Assembly: GCA_023205875.1 (NCBI GenBank)
Contig: CP060757.1
Span: forward strand, 620,001-684,000
DNA: 64,000 nucleotides
From: Chloropicon primus
Taxonomy: Eukaryota; Chlorophyta; Chloropicophyceae; Chloropicales; Chloropicaceae
Direction of reading: 5' to 3'
Made by a program: the position numbers and the translations under genes. Below, in pieces: positions 37,964-47,386 of the stretch. The notes below the pieces were generated by a model that was given only the letters and a program-made list of their open reading frames with translations, did not search any database and was not told the DNA's origin. Within the stretch, counting starts at the first letter, position 1. Every line of letters begins with the position of its first letter.

Positions 37964-40132
37964 ATGGCGCGATCAGGGAAGCGCCGTAAGAAAAAGGAGA
38001 AGCAGGGGAGTGGCTCGACGAGTTCCACAAGGAGGTCGCACTCTGGCGAGAGTCATGCTCAGGGCGCTTCGAAGTCGGGGCAGGAGTCTCCGACGACGGA
38101 GCCGTTACGTCGGTTCTGGAATCAGGGTTTAGCCTGGCTCTACGCGTTGTGCCTGCTTCCTATCGCGGACGACCCCGCCTCTGCGGGTGAGGGTTCGAGC
38201 ACGCCTCGCAAGAAGCGGGGGGGGAAGCGGAAGGAGAAGCCGCTGGACGACCCCGCCTCTGCTTTCGAGGAGGGTTCGAGCACGCCTCGCAAGAAGCGGG
38301 GGGGGAAGCGGAAGGGGAAGCGGCCGGAGGCGGACGCCTCTGCGGGTGAGAGTTCGAGCTCGTCAGGCAAGCCTCGCAAGAAGCCTCGCAAGAAGGGCAA
38401 GAAGAAGAACAAGAAGAAGGGCAAGAAGAAGAAGAACAAGAGGGGGAAGAAAGCAGGGAAGCAGCCGGGTGGCTTGGCGGACGACAGCGTGAAGAAGACC
38501 TGGTTCTCATCGATCAAGAGAGAACTTGTAGAGGTAAAGTGTCCGAAGACGGGATGGAGGTCGTGCTTGAACCTTCCAGAAGATTCTGTGGTATCCGTCG
38601 AGACATTGCAGTCGCCCGCCAAAAGGAAGAGGGAGCAGAAACTGAAGACCTCCAAGCTATTGTCGGAGCGAACGGTGATACGGACGAGGAAGCTTAGGAT
38701 GCGCTTGAACCCTGAGCAGGCGAAGTGCCTTTGCAACTGGATGGGAGCTGCGCGTTTCACATACAACAAGTGTTTGGAGGCGGTCAAGAAGGAGGGTTTT
38801 CCGCTGGTTTGGACCGTCCTGCTGGACAGATTTGTGACGGCCAAACCGCGACGCCCTGAGGTCTTTGAGGGCCTGGAGAAAGAGCTGAAAGAAATCCAAT
38901 GCTCTCCACGGCCATGGACAAAACAGGAGGCAGAGCTTTTCGCGGCCAGAGAGAAGAGACTCGAGAGCCAAATTGGAGGCAGACGATTTCGCGCCGAAGT
39001 GGCCAAGGACCGGGACTACGTTAGCGGGGCCTTTGTAAATCAGAAGCATCCTTGGCTGAAGGATACCCCCTGTGCCATCAGACAAGCTGCCGTGCGAAGT
39101 CTCATCAAGGCATGGGATTCGAACATCGCGAAGCAGGAAGCGATGAAGGAGCGCGGCGAGGAGAAGGGGCACCGCTTCGTTCTCAAGTATCGTCAACGTC
39201 AGCAACCGAGCTCTTGGACCATTGAAATTGATGCAAGAGAGTTAAAGAACGTGGAGACGATCGAAAGGCCAAACACGAGGCACAAGGATGACACCAAGCA
39301 CAACAAACGACGCAAGTGGACCAAGCTGGAGGTGTTCAAGAAGAAGATGGCCGGCGGGCCCCTGTACTTGACGGAGGAGATCCCCGGGGGCAAGATCGAG
39401 GGTGCCGTGAAGATCACAAGAAATCGCCTTGGGCAGTTCCACATGCACATTCCCATCGCGACGCCATGGGATCGCCTGCCACCCCTGAAGCCTGAGAACA
39501 AGCGGAAGGTTGTCGCCCTGGATCCGGGAGTCAGGACCTTTCAGACGTCGTACTCGCCGCAAGAAGGCGTCGGGGAGTATGCCACGGGCGAGCGAGGCTT
39601 CGCGAGGCTGTTCAACCTCTGCTGGAGGATTGATGAGATCATTTCCGAGCGCAAAGACCCAAAGGTGAAGCTCCCTTACCTCGACCGCCGCGACTTGAAG
39701 AGACAGCAATACGCCTGCATGGAGAAAATTCGAGGTCTGACGAACGAGCTTCACAAAAAGGTAGCCAACGATCTATGCAGGAGGTTCGACACAATCCTCC
39801 TCCCGGAGTTCAAGTCCCAAGACATGGTGAAGAAGAACAACAACGGGAGACGCCGAGTGATCAGGAAGAAGACGGCTCGCACGCTCTTGACGTTGAGGCA
39901 CTATGCGTTCAGAACGTTCTTGGCTTCCAAGGTGCTCTTGCACGGCAGTGAGCTGGCGATCGTGACGGAGGAGTACACCTCCAAGACCTGTGGCAGGTGC
40001 GGACACATCAAGGACAACCTGGGTGGAGCAGAGGTGTACAAGTGCCAGAAGTGTGGCTTCAAGTGCGGTCGGGATGTGAACGGGGCACGCAACGTCCTCC
40101 TGAAGCACTTGCGTCAACCAAAAAGTGTGTAA
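37964..40132 (+). CDS. Fanzor: eukaryotic TnpB-like RNA-guided nuclease
   Basis: A 722-residue uninterrupted frame. Residues 1-175 are low-complexity and very Lys-rich, with two to three imperfect 26-residue repeats (DDPASAGEGSSTPRKKRGGK type) and likely nuclear localisation signals. The rest is an OrfB/TnpB-like protein: RKLRMRLNPEQ and WMGAARFTYNKCLEAV (wedge/N-terminal helices), RuvC-I VVALDPGVRTF (Asp520), RuvC-II LLPEFKSQDM (Glu615), zinc ribbon CGRCG...CQKC (Cys676, 679, 694, 697) and RuvC-III CGRDVNGARNVLL (Asp704). All catalytic and zinc residues are present, so it looks functional. Length and the LGGAEVYKCQKCG spacer suggest the Fanzor1 type. Fanzors are RNA-guided DNA endonucleases carried by eukaryotic transposons. 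No transposase lies next to it. Confidence 0.93.
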   Translation: MARSGKRRKKKEKQGSGSTSSTRRSHSGESHAQGASKSGQESPTTEPLRRFWNQGLAWLYALCLLPIADDPASAGEGSSTPRKKRGGKRKEKPLDDPASAFEEGSSTPRKKRGGKRKGKRPEADASAGESSSSSGKPRKKPRKKGKKKNKKKGKKKKNKRGKKAGKQPGGLADDSVKKTWFSSIKRELVEVKCPKTGWRSCLNLPEDSVVSVETLQSPAKRKREQKLKTSKLLSERTVIRTRKLRMRLNPEQAKCLCNWMGAARFTYNKCLEAVKKEGFPLVWTVLLDRFVTAKPRRPEVFEGLEKELKEIQCSPRPWTKQEAELFAAREKRLESQIGGRRFRAEVAKDRDYVSGAFVNQKHPWLKDTPCAIRQAAVRSLIKAWDSNIAKQEAMKERGEEKGHRFVLKYRQRQQPSSWTIEIDARELKNVETIERPNTRHKDDTKHNKRRKWTKLEVFKKKMAGGPLYLTEEIPGGKIEGAVKITRNRLGQFHMHIPIATPWDRLPPLKPENKRKVVALDPGVRTFQTSYSPQEGVGEYATGERGFARLFNLCWRIDEIISERKDPKVKLPYLDRRDLKRQQYACMEKIRGLTNELHKKVANDLCRRFDTILLPEFKSQDMVKKNNNGRRRVIRKKTARTLLTLRHYAFRTFLASKVLLHGSELAIVTEEYTSKTCGRCGHIKDNLGGAEVYKCQKCGFKCGRDVNGARNVLLKHLRQPKSV
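38168..38369 (+). repeat. 78-bp tandem repeat in Fanzor N-terminal region
   Basis: Two clear copies of a 78-bp unit (starting at 38168 and 38246) and a degenerate third one encode the acidic-then-basic DDPAS...STPRKKRGGK(R/K) motif. The copies keep frame. Confidence 0.85.
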
Positions 40133-40150
40133 CTCCTCAGGGTTGCACAT

Positions 40151-40287
40151 ACGTTTGTTAGTACGGGCTGCCGTGCGTGGGCGGAAGTATTCGTTCATGT
40201 ACGGTGGAATGGTCGTGGTAGGGCTGAATTACCCTGCCGAGAAACTTACAAACTCGGTGAAACGACCTTTGCAGAAAACTAACAGGT
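40151..40287 (+). ncRNA. Candidate Fanzor guide-RNA (omega/fRNA) scaffold
   Basis: Starting 19 bases after the Fanzor stop, the sequence can fold extensively. An outer stem pairs TGTTAGT (40156-40162) with ACTAACA (40278-40284). A hairpin pairs ACGG (40163-40166) with CCGT (40171-40174). An inner stem GGTCGT (40211-40216)/ACGACC (40262-40267) closes a three-way junction with hairpins GGTAGGG/CCCTGCC (40217-40223/40232-40238, one G-T pair) and CCGAG/CTCGG (40237-40241/40253-40257; it competes for two bases with the preceding hairpin). In known Fanzor and TnpB loci the RNA scaffold lies exactly here, at the 3' end of the gene and right end of the element. The pairing is seen; expression and function are inferred. 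Confidence 0.6.
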
Positions 40288-40325
40288 AAGTAGGGGCCGG
40301 CCTTCTCCGTGTTTCTCTCTTTCAG
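40286..40325 (+). other. Splice-site-like pair downstream of the RNA fold
   Basis: AACAG|GTAAGT is followed 40 bases later by a pyrimidine tract and TTTCAG. This looks like a complete minimal intron, although shorter than any other in the window (67 nt or more). It could be a 3' UTR intron of the Fanzor transcript or chance. Confidence 0.3.
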
Positions 40326-40414
40326 TGGAAAGGAGAACTTGCCTTTGTGCTTCCAGTATTGACTGTGAATTCCCTACCGTCCTTTCGTGACTTTTTCTGT
40401 GTGCTGTTTTTGAT

Positions 40415-40440
40415 CTGATGTCTGAACATCATAACATCAG
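40415..40440 (+). other. Short inverted repeat / hairpin after the Fanzor element
   Basis: CTGATGT (40415-40421) pairs perfectly with ACATCAG (40434-40440) around a 12-base loop. It may mark the end of the mobile element or be a transcript-end hairpin of the Fanzor or CAX gene; it is too short for more to be said. The remaining ~170 bp to the CAX stop shows a poly-T stretch and TTACA at 40579-40583 (TGTAA for CAX). Confidence 0.4.
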
Positions 40441-40613
40441 CTCGGGCTCTTTTTCAAGCCGGCTCGAACGACGAACGAGGTGGGCCCGGCCATGCGCCGC
40501 ATGCGCTGATACTGAAGGCCTTTTTATCGATAATGAAAGGACAATCTTTATTACTTTATCTTTTCCTCTTCTTCTTCTTTACATGATGGACCTCTACACG
40601 CCTCGCCCCCGCC

Positions 40614-41948
40614 TTATTGTTGGATGTCCTTGTCTTTGTGAACGAAGTATGCGCCGCTCAGGATGAAATAAGCGAGGACCAAAGTCAGGCCCTTGAGCCA
40701 GTGCGACTGCCCGTCCCCGATCAGAATGACGGCCGTGATGACAGAGGCGAAGAGGGTGACCGTCTCGAAGGGCTCGAAGTTGAGGTCCAGGGACCTGCCC
40801 GACATCCAAGCGATCACCACGGAGAAGGGTATGACGAAGAGGCAGATCTGGGTGCTTGAACCCACGGCGACCCCGATCGTAATGTCCATCTTGTCCTTCA
40901 TGGCAAACATGACCGCGGCCGCGTGCTCCGCCGCGTTCCCCACAATCGGCAGCAAGATCACGGATATGAAGCTCACGGGAATGCCGATGGACTTGGCCGT
41001 CCCCTCGATCGTGTCCACGATGTAGTCGCTGAGAACGGAGATGAAGATGGTGAACACCCCGAGCCAAACTATGCCGGACCAGAAGGTGATCTCCGGCGCT
41101 TCGTCGTTGTCCCCGTCGTCGTCGTCCCCGTTGTCGTCGAAGAGCTCCGCGTGGGTATTGAGCTGAAAGTGCAAGTAGGCCATGTACATCAGCAGGAGGA
41201 TCATGGAAGAGAAGCGAGAGAGCCCCAGATCCGAAGAGTCCCCGTTGAGCTCCGTGTGCGTGGAATGAAGCACCGCTGGAAGCAGCATTGTCGTCACCCC
41301 GAGCAGCAGCAGGCCGCTGGTCGGCGTCACGCTGTCCCTGCTGAAGCCCTGGATCTTGTGCTTCAGCCCGCCAAAGAAGAAGCCGCACCCGAGAACCAGC
41401 AGCAGGTTCGAGAGTATCGAGCCGAGCAGGGAGAGCTGCACCAGCCGTAGCATGTTCTCCCTTATTGCTATAACGGCAACGATCATCTCCGTCAGGTTGC
41501 CGAAGGTGGCGTTCAGCAAGCCACCCAGAGTCGAATTCGTGTACAGGGCTATCTGCTCCGTGAGGTACCCCAGCCTCTCCGCGAGGGGGCACAGGGCTAT
41601 GAGCGAGAAGACGAAGAGAGTGGAGTCCCCACCCGCTCCACTGATCTTGCACAGTATCGCTATCGGCACAGACGTCAGCAGGAGGTTCAGCTTCGTCCCA
41701 TAGAAAACTGGCCCGATGCTTTCCTTCAAATCTTCCAAGGACAGGGACCTGTTCGGCCCTCCCCTCGCCTGGGAATTCAGCTTGTTAAAAGGCGATAACT
41801 TGGAGTCACACGACAAATCGATCTCCAGACTGTTGGCGTTCTTCTTCAGCAGGGTGTCTTTCACCTCATCCTTGACAAGGTCTCTGTTTCCGTCCAGTCG
41901 ATTTATCTCCAGCGTATTCCCGAGCGCCTGCCCGGTCACCCCTCCCAT
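40614..41948 (-). CDS. Vacuolar cation/proton exchanger (CAX family)
   Basis: A 444-residue, eleven-helix Ca2+/H+ antiporter. The two alpha-repeats carry the family signatures [19 protein letters not shown] (c-1) and [19 protein letters not shown] (c-2), with their essential Glu residues, and an acidic loop ([16 protein letters not shown]) separates the halves as in plant and fungal CAX/Vcx1. The ~90-residue cytosolic N-terminus could be autoregulatory. The family loads Ca2+ or Mn2+ into vacuoles using the proton gradient. It is on the same strand as the phosphate translocator, with the Fanzor gene between them on the opposite strand. Confidence 0.93.
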
Positions 41949-42402
41949 CGTGTCTCCCTCCAGACACTCAAGCCTGCACCTCTCCTCCCCCCAAGCGGAG
42001 CGTCCTCCGAGTTGATCTCCTCTTCGCCTCGCCTCGCCTTGTCTCTCGTCTCTCGTCTCTTCTCGTTTCCCGAAAGGACTAAACGATGGACTTCGATTAA
42101 CGCAATTGCGATCTTGGAGTTTACTTAAGGGAAAGGGGGGAGGGGATGGTCGTTGAAAGTTTTGACTCGAGAGAGGGGCGAGGGAGTGTCAGGGCGAGGA
42201 CGGAGCAAGGAACGACCAAGGAGAGTGCTTGGAAGGAAGGTCCTGTCTGCCTGCCTGCGAGACCTGGAGGAGAGAGGACTTGGTGGAGGTGTGGGTGTTT
42301 GTTTGTGCTTGTGTTTGTGTTTGTGTTGGACGGAACAGAAGACGGAAACCCTTGGACCTTGGAAGTAGTGGCGACCCTCAAAGGTACCTACTTGGAGGCG
42401 TC
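41949..42402. promoter_or_regulatory. Divergent promoter region of CAX and CFAP251
   Basis: A 454-bp gap. Direct TCTCGTC repeats occur near 42046-42066 and a GTTTGT-rich T/G tract at about 42298-42329 precedes the CFAP251 ATG. The upstream in-frame codons of CFAP251 (from 42229) look like leader. No other gene is visible. Confidence 0.45.
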
Positions 42403-45390
42403 ATGGAAGAAGACAAAAAGCAAGCCTTGAGCTTGCATATAGTGCTAGGATTCTCGAGCCAAGTGATTGGAAGCGTGAGCAGCCTGCAGGACGGGGAGAG
42501 GAATGTGATGTGCTACCTTTCAGGGCACGTGCTCGTCGTGCACGACGTGGAGACGGGGAAGCAGAACAAGCTCCTGGGTCACAAGAACGCCATAAGGTGC
42601 TTGAAGACGAGCCCGGACAAGAGCCTCGTGTGCACTGCTGACAGCGGCTTTGACAGTCTCCTCATTGTGTGGGACTCGAAGACTTTGGAGCCGGTGCAGA
42701 TCCTGGAGTCGCCTTACGAGAGCGGCTTCGAGTGCATTGACGTCTCGACTAACGGGAAGCACCTTATCACGACCAGCTCTCCAGACTCTATGAAGAGGCA
42801 GGAGTTCGCTGTGTGGGAGCTGGCCGACTTGGCCAAGGGCCCGCTCTGCACGGCGAGCATATCGAACGGGGACAAGCAGTACAGCGTGGCCTTCAACCCG
42901 GACAACGACAAGGAGTTCATCACGAACGGCAAGGAGACCGCTTGCTTCTGGACCTGGCAGGTCTCCAAGGAGTCTGCCTCCCCAACGAACACGCAGAAGT
43001 TCAGCCAGGACGACCTCGCTTCGTCCATTGCAGGAAGCTTGTCTTACATCTCCCCGTCCTTCAATTCTGCGGACTTCAAGCAGAAGGTGGGCAAGTTCAC
43101 GACCAGCATATTCATGCCTGGGACCAAGACGGCTCTGACGGCGACGTCAGATGGCGACGTGGTGGTGTGGGAGGACGCGAGCATCATTCACCAGACAGCG
43201 GGCGACAGGTTCGCGTCAAAGGTGCTGCGGTTGCACAGTCAGCCCATCGGAGTCCTTGCGTGGCATGGGAGCTACCTCGTCACGGGTGCTGCTGACGGAT
43301 TTGTCAGGTTTTTCGACGACAAGCTCAGGTTGGTGGCTTGGTACGAAGACATGAACGCGGGAGGGGTGACTAGCGTGTCTTTCTCTTCCAAGGAGGTCGA
43401 GCACTGCGCGTTCTCCCCATTCAACTGTAGCGAGTTCATCATCGGCACGGGTTTGGGCCAGGTGGTGCGCCTGCACTCCACGCTCTTCGACGAGGTTTCG
43501 TCGGAGAACCGCAAGGGAGAGTGCCTTTTCAGGGGGATTCCCGGAAAGGTGTCCAGCATGATAGAATCCGTCAACGACTCGGCTGTTATCATCGCGAGCG
43601 ACAAGGGGTCCGTCCACAAGTGGAGCGCCCCGTTCACCTTCTGGAAGGACACTGGCCTTGGGGATGCAAAGATAGCTAGCGAACTGAGCTTGGGCGACGA
43701 GCCCCCGGGGGAGGAGGTCAAAGCGGAGACCAAAGCCCCCGAGCAGCAGGGCCTGTCCCTGATCTACGAAGGGAAGCAGAACGTGATGTGCATGGCGTGG
43801 CTTTCCAAGGACGTCCTGCTCCTGGGCTTGGCGAACGGCATGCTCAAGTTCTACTCCCCGAAGACGAAAGAGGAGACTCACCCCTCGATCAAGATTTCGA
43901 ACGCCCAGCTCAAGAAGATCGTGTACAGCGCGGAGGCCAACGTCATCGCTCTTTACGACATCATGAGCAACCTTTGTATGCTCAAGCTCGGCGCGGGGAA
44001 GTACAAGGACAGGTGGGACTACATCGGCAAGCACGCCGCCCACCTCAAGGCTGCGATTGTGGACATCTGCTTCGTGGACGAGGACAACACGTCGAAGCTT
44101 TATTCCGTAGGCAAGGACGGTATGATGGTGCTTTACGACCTCGAGGGAAGCACCCTGAGGGACGGCATCAAGGTCAAGCAGTACACCCAGATTGGCCAGG
44201 GCGTCGTGCCTTCCGCCTGCACCTTGCTTTCAGGCGCAGTGGACGGCAGCGTGAGCTTCCCTGAGACCAGCAACATGAGCGACAAGCAGAAGATAGAGCT
44301 GAGGAAGAAGAAGCACATGATTTTTGCGGACGACATGGGGAAGTTCAGGGTTTTTGACAATGCCAAGGGGGTGCAGAAGAAGATCGTGCTGTCGCCGGAA
44401 TACGGTGGCACAATCAGCCAAATGTGCGTGTTCTCCTCCAAGTCCGGCGAGGCCGAGCCTGGCAACGAGGAGGAGGAGGCCAACTCCGCCAACGAGACGT
44501 GCTTGGCTTTCGCTGGGAACGGGAAGGTCGTGGGACTCGTGAAGTTCCCGCTGGACGGAGACCCGTACAAGAGCTGCGCGGTCGTTGCCCATCCGCTTAC
44601 CGTGGACTACATGTGCGTGGACCAGAGCACCGGCAAGTACGTCTTCACCTCCGATGGCTACGGGGTCGTGAATCTGTGGAAAGTGAACTTGGACGCCCTC
44701 GATGCGAGCGACTCGCAGGACGGGGCAAAGTCCAGCAAGGTCGAGCGCTACTCCACCCTCCTCGAGGAGGGCATGGGAGGGGAGGAGTTCGTCGACATCA
44801 CGAACTTCTTCTACTACTCGCAGCTCAGGGTTCAGGGCGAGGACACCAGCCACCCCAGGAGCACCCCGGGGAAGGTGCCCCTGTCCGAGGTTCCCTACCT
44901 CATGAAGGCCCTGGGATACTACCTCTCGGAGGGAGACAAGCAGATCATGAGAAGCGACGTCCTGTTCCAGCAAGCCATGAGGGAGGGCAGAGACGCGGAT
45001 AGCACCTCAGACGTCAGGGATGAGGACGTGTACATTACTTTCGAGGACTTTTTTGTCCTTTACGTGAACTACAGGCCGAGCCGGGGCCTTGGGGACGACG
45101 ACCTGAACGCCGCCTTCTCCAAGCTCAAGGCCATCTCCGCGGGGGGAGGCAGGGGCGGCAAGCCCCTGGAGCTGGACACCGAGAAGCTCGTGGAGAGCCT
45201 GTGCTCCCGGGGGGAGAAGATGACTAGGGAGGAGATCGAGCAGTGCCTTTTGGCCTTGCTCGGGGAGGACATCCTGGAGAACGAGCCTCCAGGAACTTCG
45301 ATCATCTCCCTCCTCCCCAAGGTTCTCAACCACAAAACCTTCGCGGAGGACATCCTAGGCTTCTCTCCCGTGGGAGAGAGCGAGGCTTGA
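42403..45390 (+). CDS. CFAP251: Cilia- and flagella-associated protein 251 (WDR66)
   Basis: A 995-residue intronless protein: WD40 repeats over about residues 30-760 in two propellers (for example GHKNAIRCLKTSPDKSLVCT; NVMCYLSGHVLVVHDVETGK), then a C-terminal EF-hand-like region with GKVPLSEVPYLMKALGYYLS and TFEDFFVLYVNYRPS. That C-terminal block is the hallmark of CFAP251/WDR66. In motile cilia it belongs to the calmodulin- and spoke-associated complex at the base of radial spoke 3. With tectonic it shows the organism has motile flagella. Start ATG at 42403 (MEEDKKQA) chosen over the upstream Val/Cys-rich in-frame stretch, which lacks conservation logic. Confidence 0.88.
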   Translation: MEEDKKQALSLHIVLGFSSQVIGSVSSLQDGERNVMCYLSGHVLVVHDVETGKQNKLLGHKNAIRCLKTSPDKSLVCTADSGFDSLLIVWDSKTLEPVQILESPYESGFECIDVSTNGKHLITTSSPDSMKRQEFAVWELADLAKGPLCTASISNGDKQYSVAFNPDNDKEFITNGKETACFWTWQVSKESASPTNTQKFSQDDLASSIAGSLSYISPSFNSADFKQKVGKFTTSIFMPGTKTALTATSDGDVVVWEDASIIHQTAGDRFASKVLRLHSQPIGVLAWHGSYLVTGAADGFVRFFDDKLRLVAWYEDMNAGGVTSVSFSSKEVEHCAFSPFNCSEFIIGTGLGQVVRLHSTLFDEVSSENRKGECLFRGIPGKVSSMIESVNDSAVIIASDKGSVHKWSAPFTFWKDTGLGDAKIASELSLGDEPPGEEVKAETKAPEQQGLSLIYEGKQNVMCMAWLSKDVLLLGLANGMLKFYSPKTKEETHPSIKISNAQLKKIVYSAEANVIALYDIMSNLCMLKLGAGKYKDRWDYIGKHAAHLKAAIVDICFVDEDNTSKLYSVGKDGMMVLYDLEGSTLRDGIKVKQYTQIGQGVVPSACTLLSGAVDGSVSFPETSNMSDKQKIELRKKKHMIFADDMGKFRVFDNAKGVQKKIVLSPEYGGTISQMCVFSSKSGEAEPGNEEEEANSANETCLAFAGNGKVVGLVKFPLDGDPYKSCAVVAHPLTVDYMCVDQSTGKYVFTSDGYGVVNLWKVNLDALDASDSQDGAKSSKVERYSTLLEEGMGGEEFVDITNFFYYSQLRVQGEDTSHPRSTPGKVPLSEVPYLMKALGYYLSEGDKQIMRSDVLFQQAMREGRDADSTSDVRDEDVYITFEDFFVLYVNYRPSRGLGDDDLNAAFSKLKAISAGGGRGGKPLELDTEKLVESLCSRGEKMTREEIEQCLLALLGEDILENEPPGTSIISLLPKVLNHKTFAEDILGFSPVGESEA

Positions 45391-45668
45391 GGACTCGGTG
45401 AGGGACGAGGCTCCGTCATCGAATCCATTCCTAAAGACACAACACATGTATTTTCAATATTCAATACACCCGTCATTGCCAAGGCCCCTCCTGCCCCATC
45501 ATCATCTGATCCAAAGATCCAATCCAATCCACTGCCCGTTTGAAAAGCGAAAAAGCGAAAAGCGGTTTCCATCGGGGACGCCGGAGAGAAGAGAGAGAGA
45601 GGCAGGCATAGTCTGGTTGTTGTCACTAGGTTTGAAGAACGTGGACGATTACGCAGGGAGGGAACACG

Positions 45669-47277
45669 ATGATGCAGTGCGCCAAGGTCTTGAAGTCTGC
45701 GACGAGCGGTGCTCTCCGAAACGCGAACTTGAGGTTCTTCTCGGCTTCCTCGGTGCAGCCCAAGCTCCCTGATTTCGATTATACGCCTCGCCCCTACAAT
45801 GGCCCGACGAAGGAGGAGGTACGAGACGAGGCGCGCGCGCCTTGGACCGATGTGCCCTGCATCGGTCAGCCCGTCGCCCGGACGGAGTCGGAGGTGGCGT
45901 GTGACTGACGAAGACTTGTTCGCTTCTCCCTTGTACCTTGGCTTGCGTCTCTTGTAACCCCAACCGACCCCAACCGACCCCAACTTTCGCGTTCTCGCTT
46001 ACGTTGCTGTCCTCCAGGTCCTCGAGACCAGGAAGCAGTTCCTGAACCCGGCGCTGTTCCACTACTACGAGAAGCCCGTGATGATCGTGGAGGGAAAGCA
46101 GCAGTACTTGTATGATGAGACCGGGAGGAGGTACTTGGATGCCTTCGGAGGAATCGTGACTGTCAGTGTTGGCCACTCCCACCCAAAGCTCGTGAAGGCT
46201 GTGAACGACCAGAACGAGCTCATTCAGCACACGACGACCATCTACCTGAACGACCAGGTCGCGTACTTCGGAAAGGAGCTCGCTGCCAAGCTCCCTCCTC
46301 ACCTTGACTGCATTTACTTTGTCAACTCGGGTTCCGAGGCCAACGATTTGGCCATTTTGATGGCACGCCTCTTCACCGGGAACTACGACGTTGTCGCTCT
46401 GAGGAACTGCTACCACGGCATGTCCCTGGGAACCATGGGCCTCACCGCCCACGCCACGTGGAAGTACCCCGTGGCGCACGGCTTTGGCATCCACCACGCG
46501 TTGAACCCTGACCCTTACAGGGGAAGGTTCGGCAACGACGGGGAGGCGTATGCGGCGGACGTGAAGGACTTGTTGGAGACCGGAACCAGCGGCCGAGTCG
46601 CCGCCTTCTTCGCCGAGTCGATCCAAGGCGTGGGAGGAGCGGTCGTCTTGGCGGACGACTACTTGAAGCACACCTACAAGCACATCAGGGACCACGGAGG
46701 CGTGTGCATCGCTGACGAGGTCCAGGCCGGGTTCGGCAGGACTGGAACCCACTACTGGGGTTTTGAGACCCAAGGCGTGCTCCCAGATATCGTGACCATG
46801 GCCAAGGGAATCGGAAATGGCCTTCCCCTCGCCGCCGTGGCGACCACGAAGGAGATAGCGGCCACCCTGCAGAGGAGGATCCACTTCAACACTTACGGAG
46901 GAAACCCGGTGAGCGCTGCTGCTGGTAGGGCTGTGCTCGAGATCATCGACGAGGAGGGCATGCAAGAGAACTGCAAGGTCCTGGGAGACCACTTGCTCGG
47001 AAGGTTCGCCGATTTGGAGGCGAAGCATGACATCATTGGCCACTGCAGAGGCAAGGGCCTCATGCTTGGCATGGAGCTCGTGAAGGACAGGGACACCAAG
47101 GAGCCTGCGGTGGCGGAGACCAAGAAGGTTTTCGAGGACATGAAGGACATGGGCGTGCTCATCGGAAAGGGAGGCCTGTACGGAAACGTCTTTAGAATCA
47201 AGCCACCCATGTGCTGGACCAAGGAGGACGCCGACTTCATGTGCGACGCCTTGGACGTTGCCCTGTCAAGACTCTGA
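45669..47277 (+). CDS. AGT2: Alanine-glyoxylate aminotransferase 2, mitochondrial
   Basis: Exons 45669-45818 and 46018-47277 (199-nt phase-0 intron) encode 469 residues. The first ~30 form a mitochondrial presequence ([27 protein letters not shown]). The class III aminotransferase domain has [10 protein letters not shown] (PLP phosphate), [13 protein letters not shown] and the Schiff-base lysine in [14 protein letters not shown]. The [20 protein letters not shown] opening is that of AGT2. The enzyme converts glyoxylate to glycine with alanine as donor, a reaction used in photorespiration-linked glycolate metabolism in algae. The intron carries a short CAACCGACCC direct repeat near its 3' end. 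Confidence 0.93.
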
Positions 47278-47386
47278 TGAGGCTGCGCTGCCTTAGAGTG
47301 CGCGGCGACGTAGCCGCGTAGCTGAACTAACTTAATCTTTATCAAAACTTATCACCCTAACCAAAAGCGTGTCCCCCCCGAACGAC

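Noticed and set aside
38190-38300. tRNA T-arm-like GGTTCGAGC sequences
   Set aside because: They fall in the coding repeat of the Fanzor gene and no cloverleaf arms surround them.
42229-42402. In-frame N-terminal extension of CFAP251
   Set aside because: The extension is Cys/Val-rich translation of a GTTTGT-type leader repeat, and the ATG at 42403 fits a family-like start.
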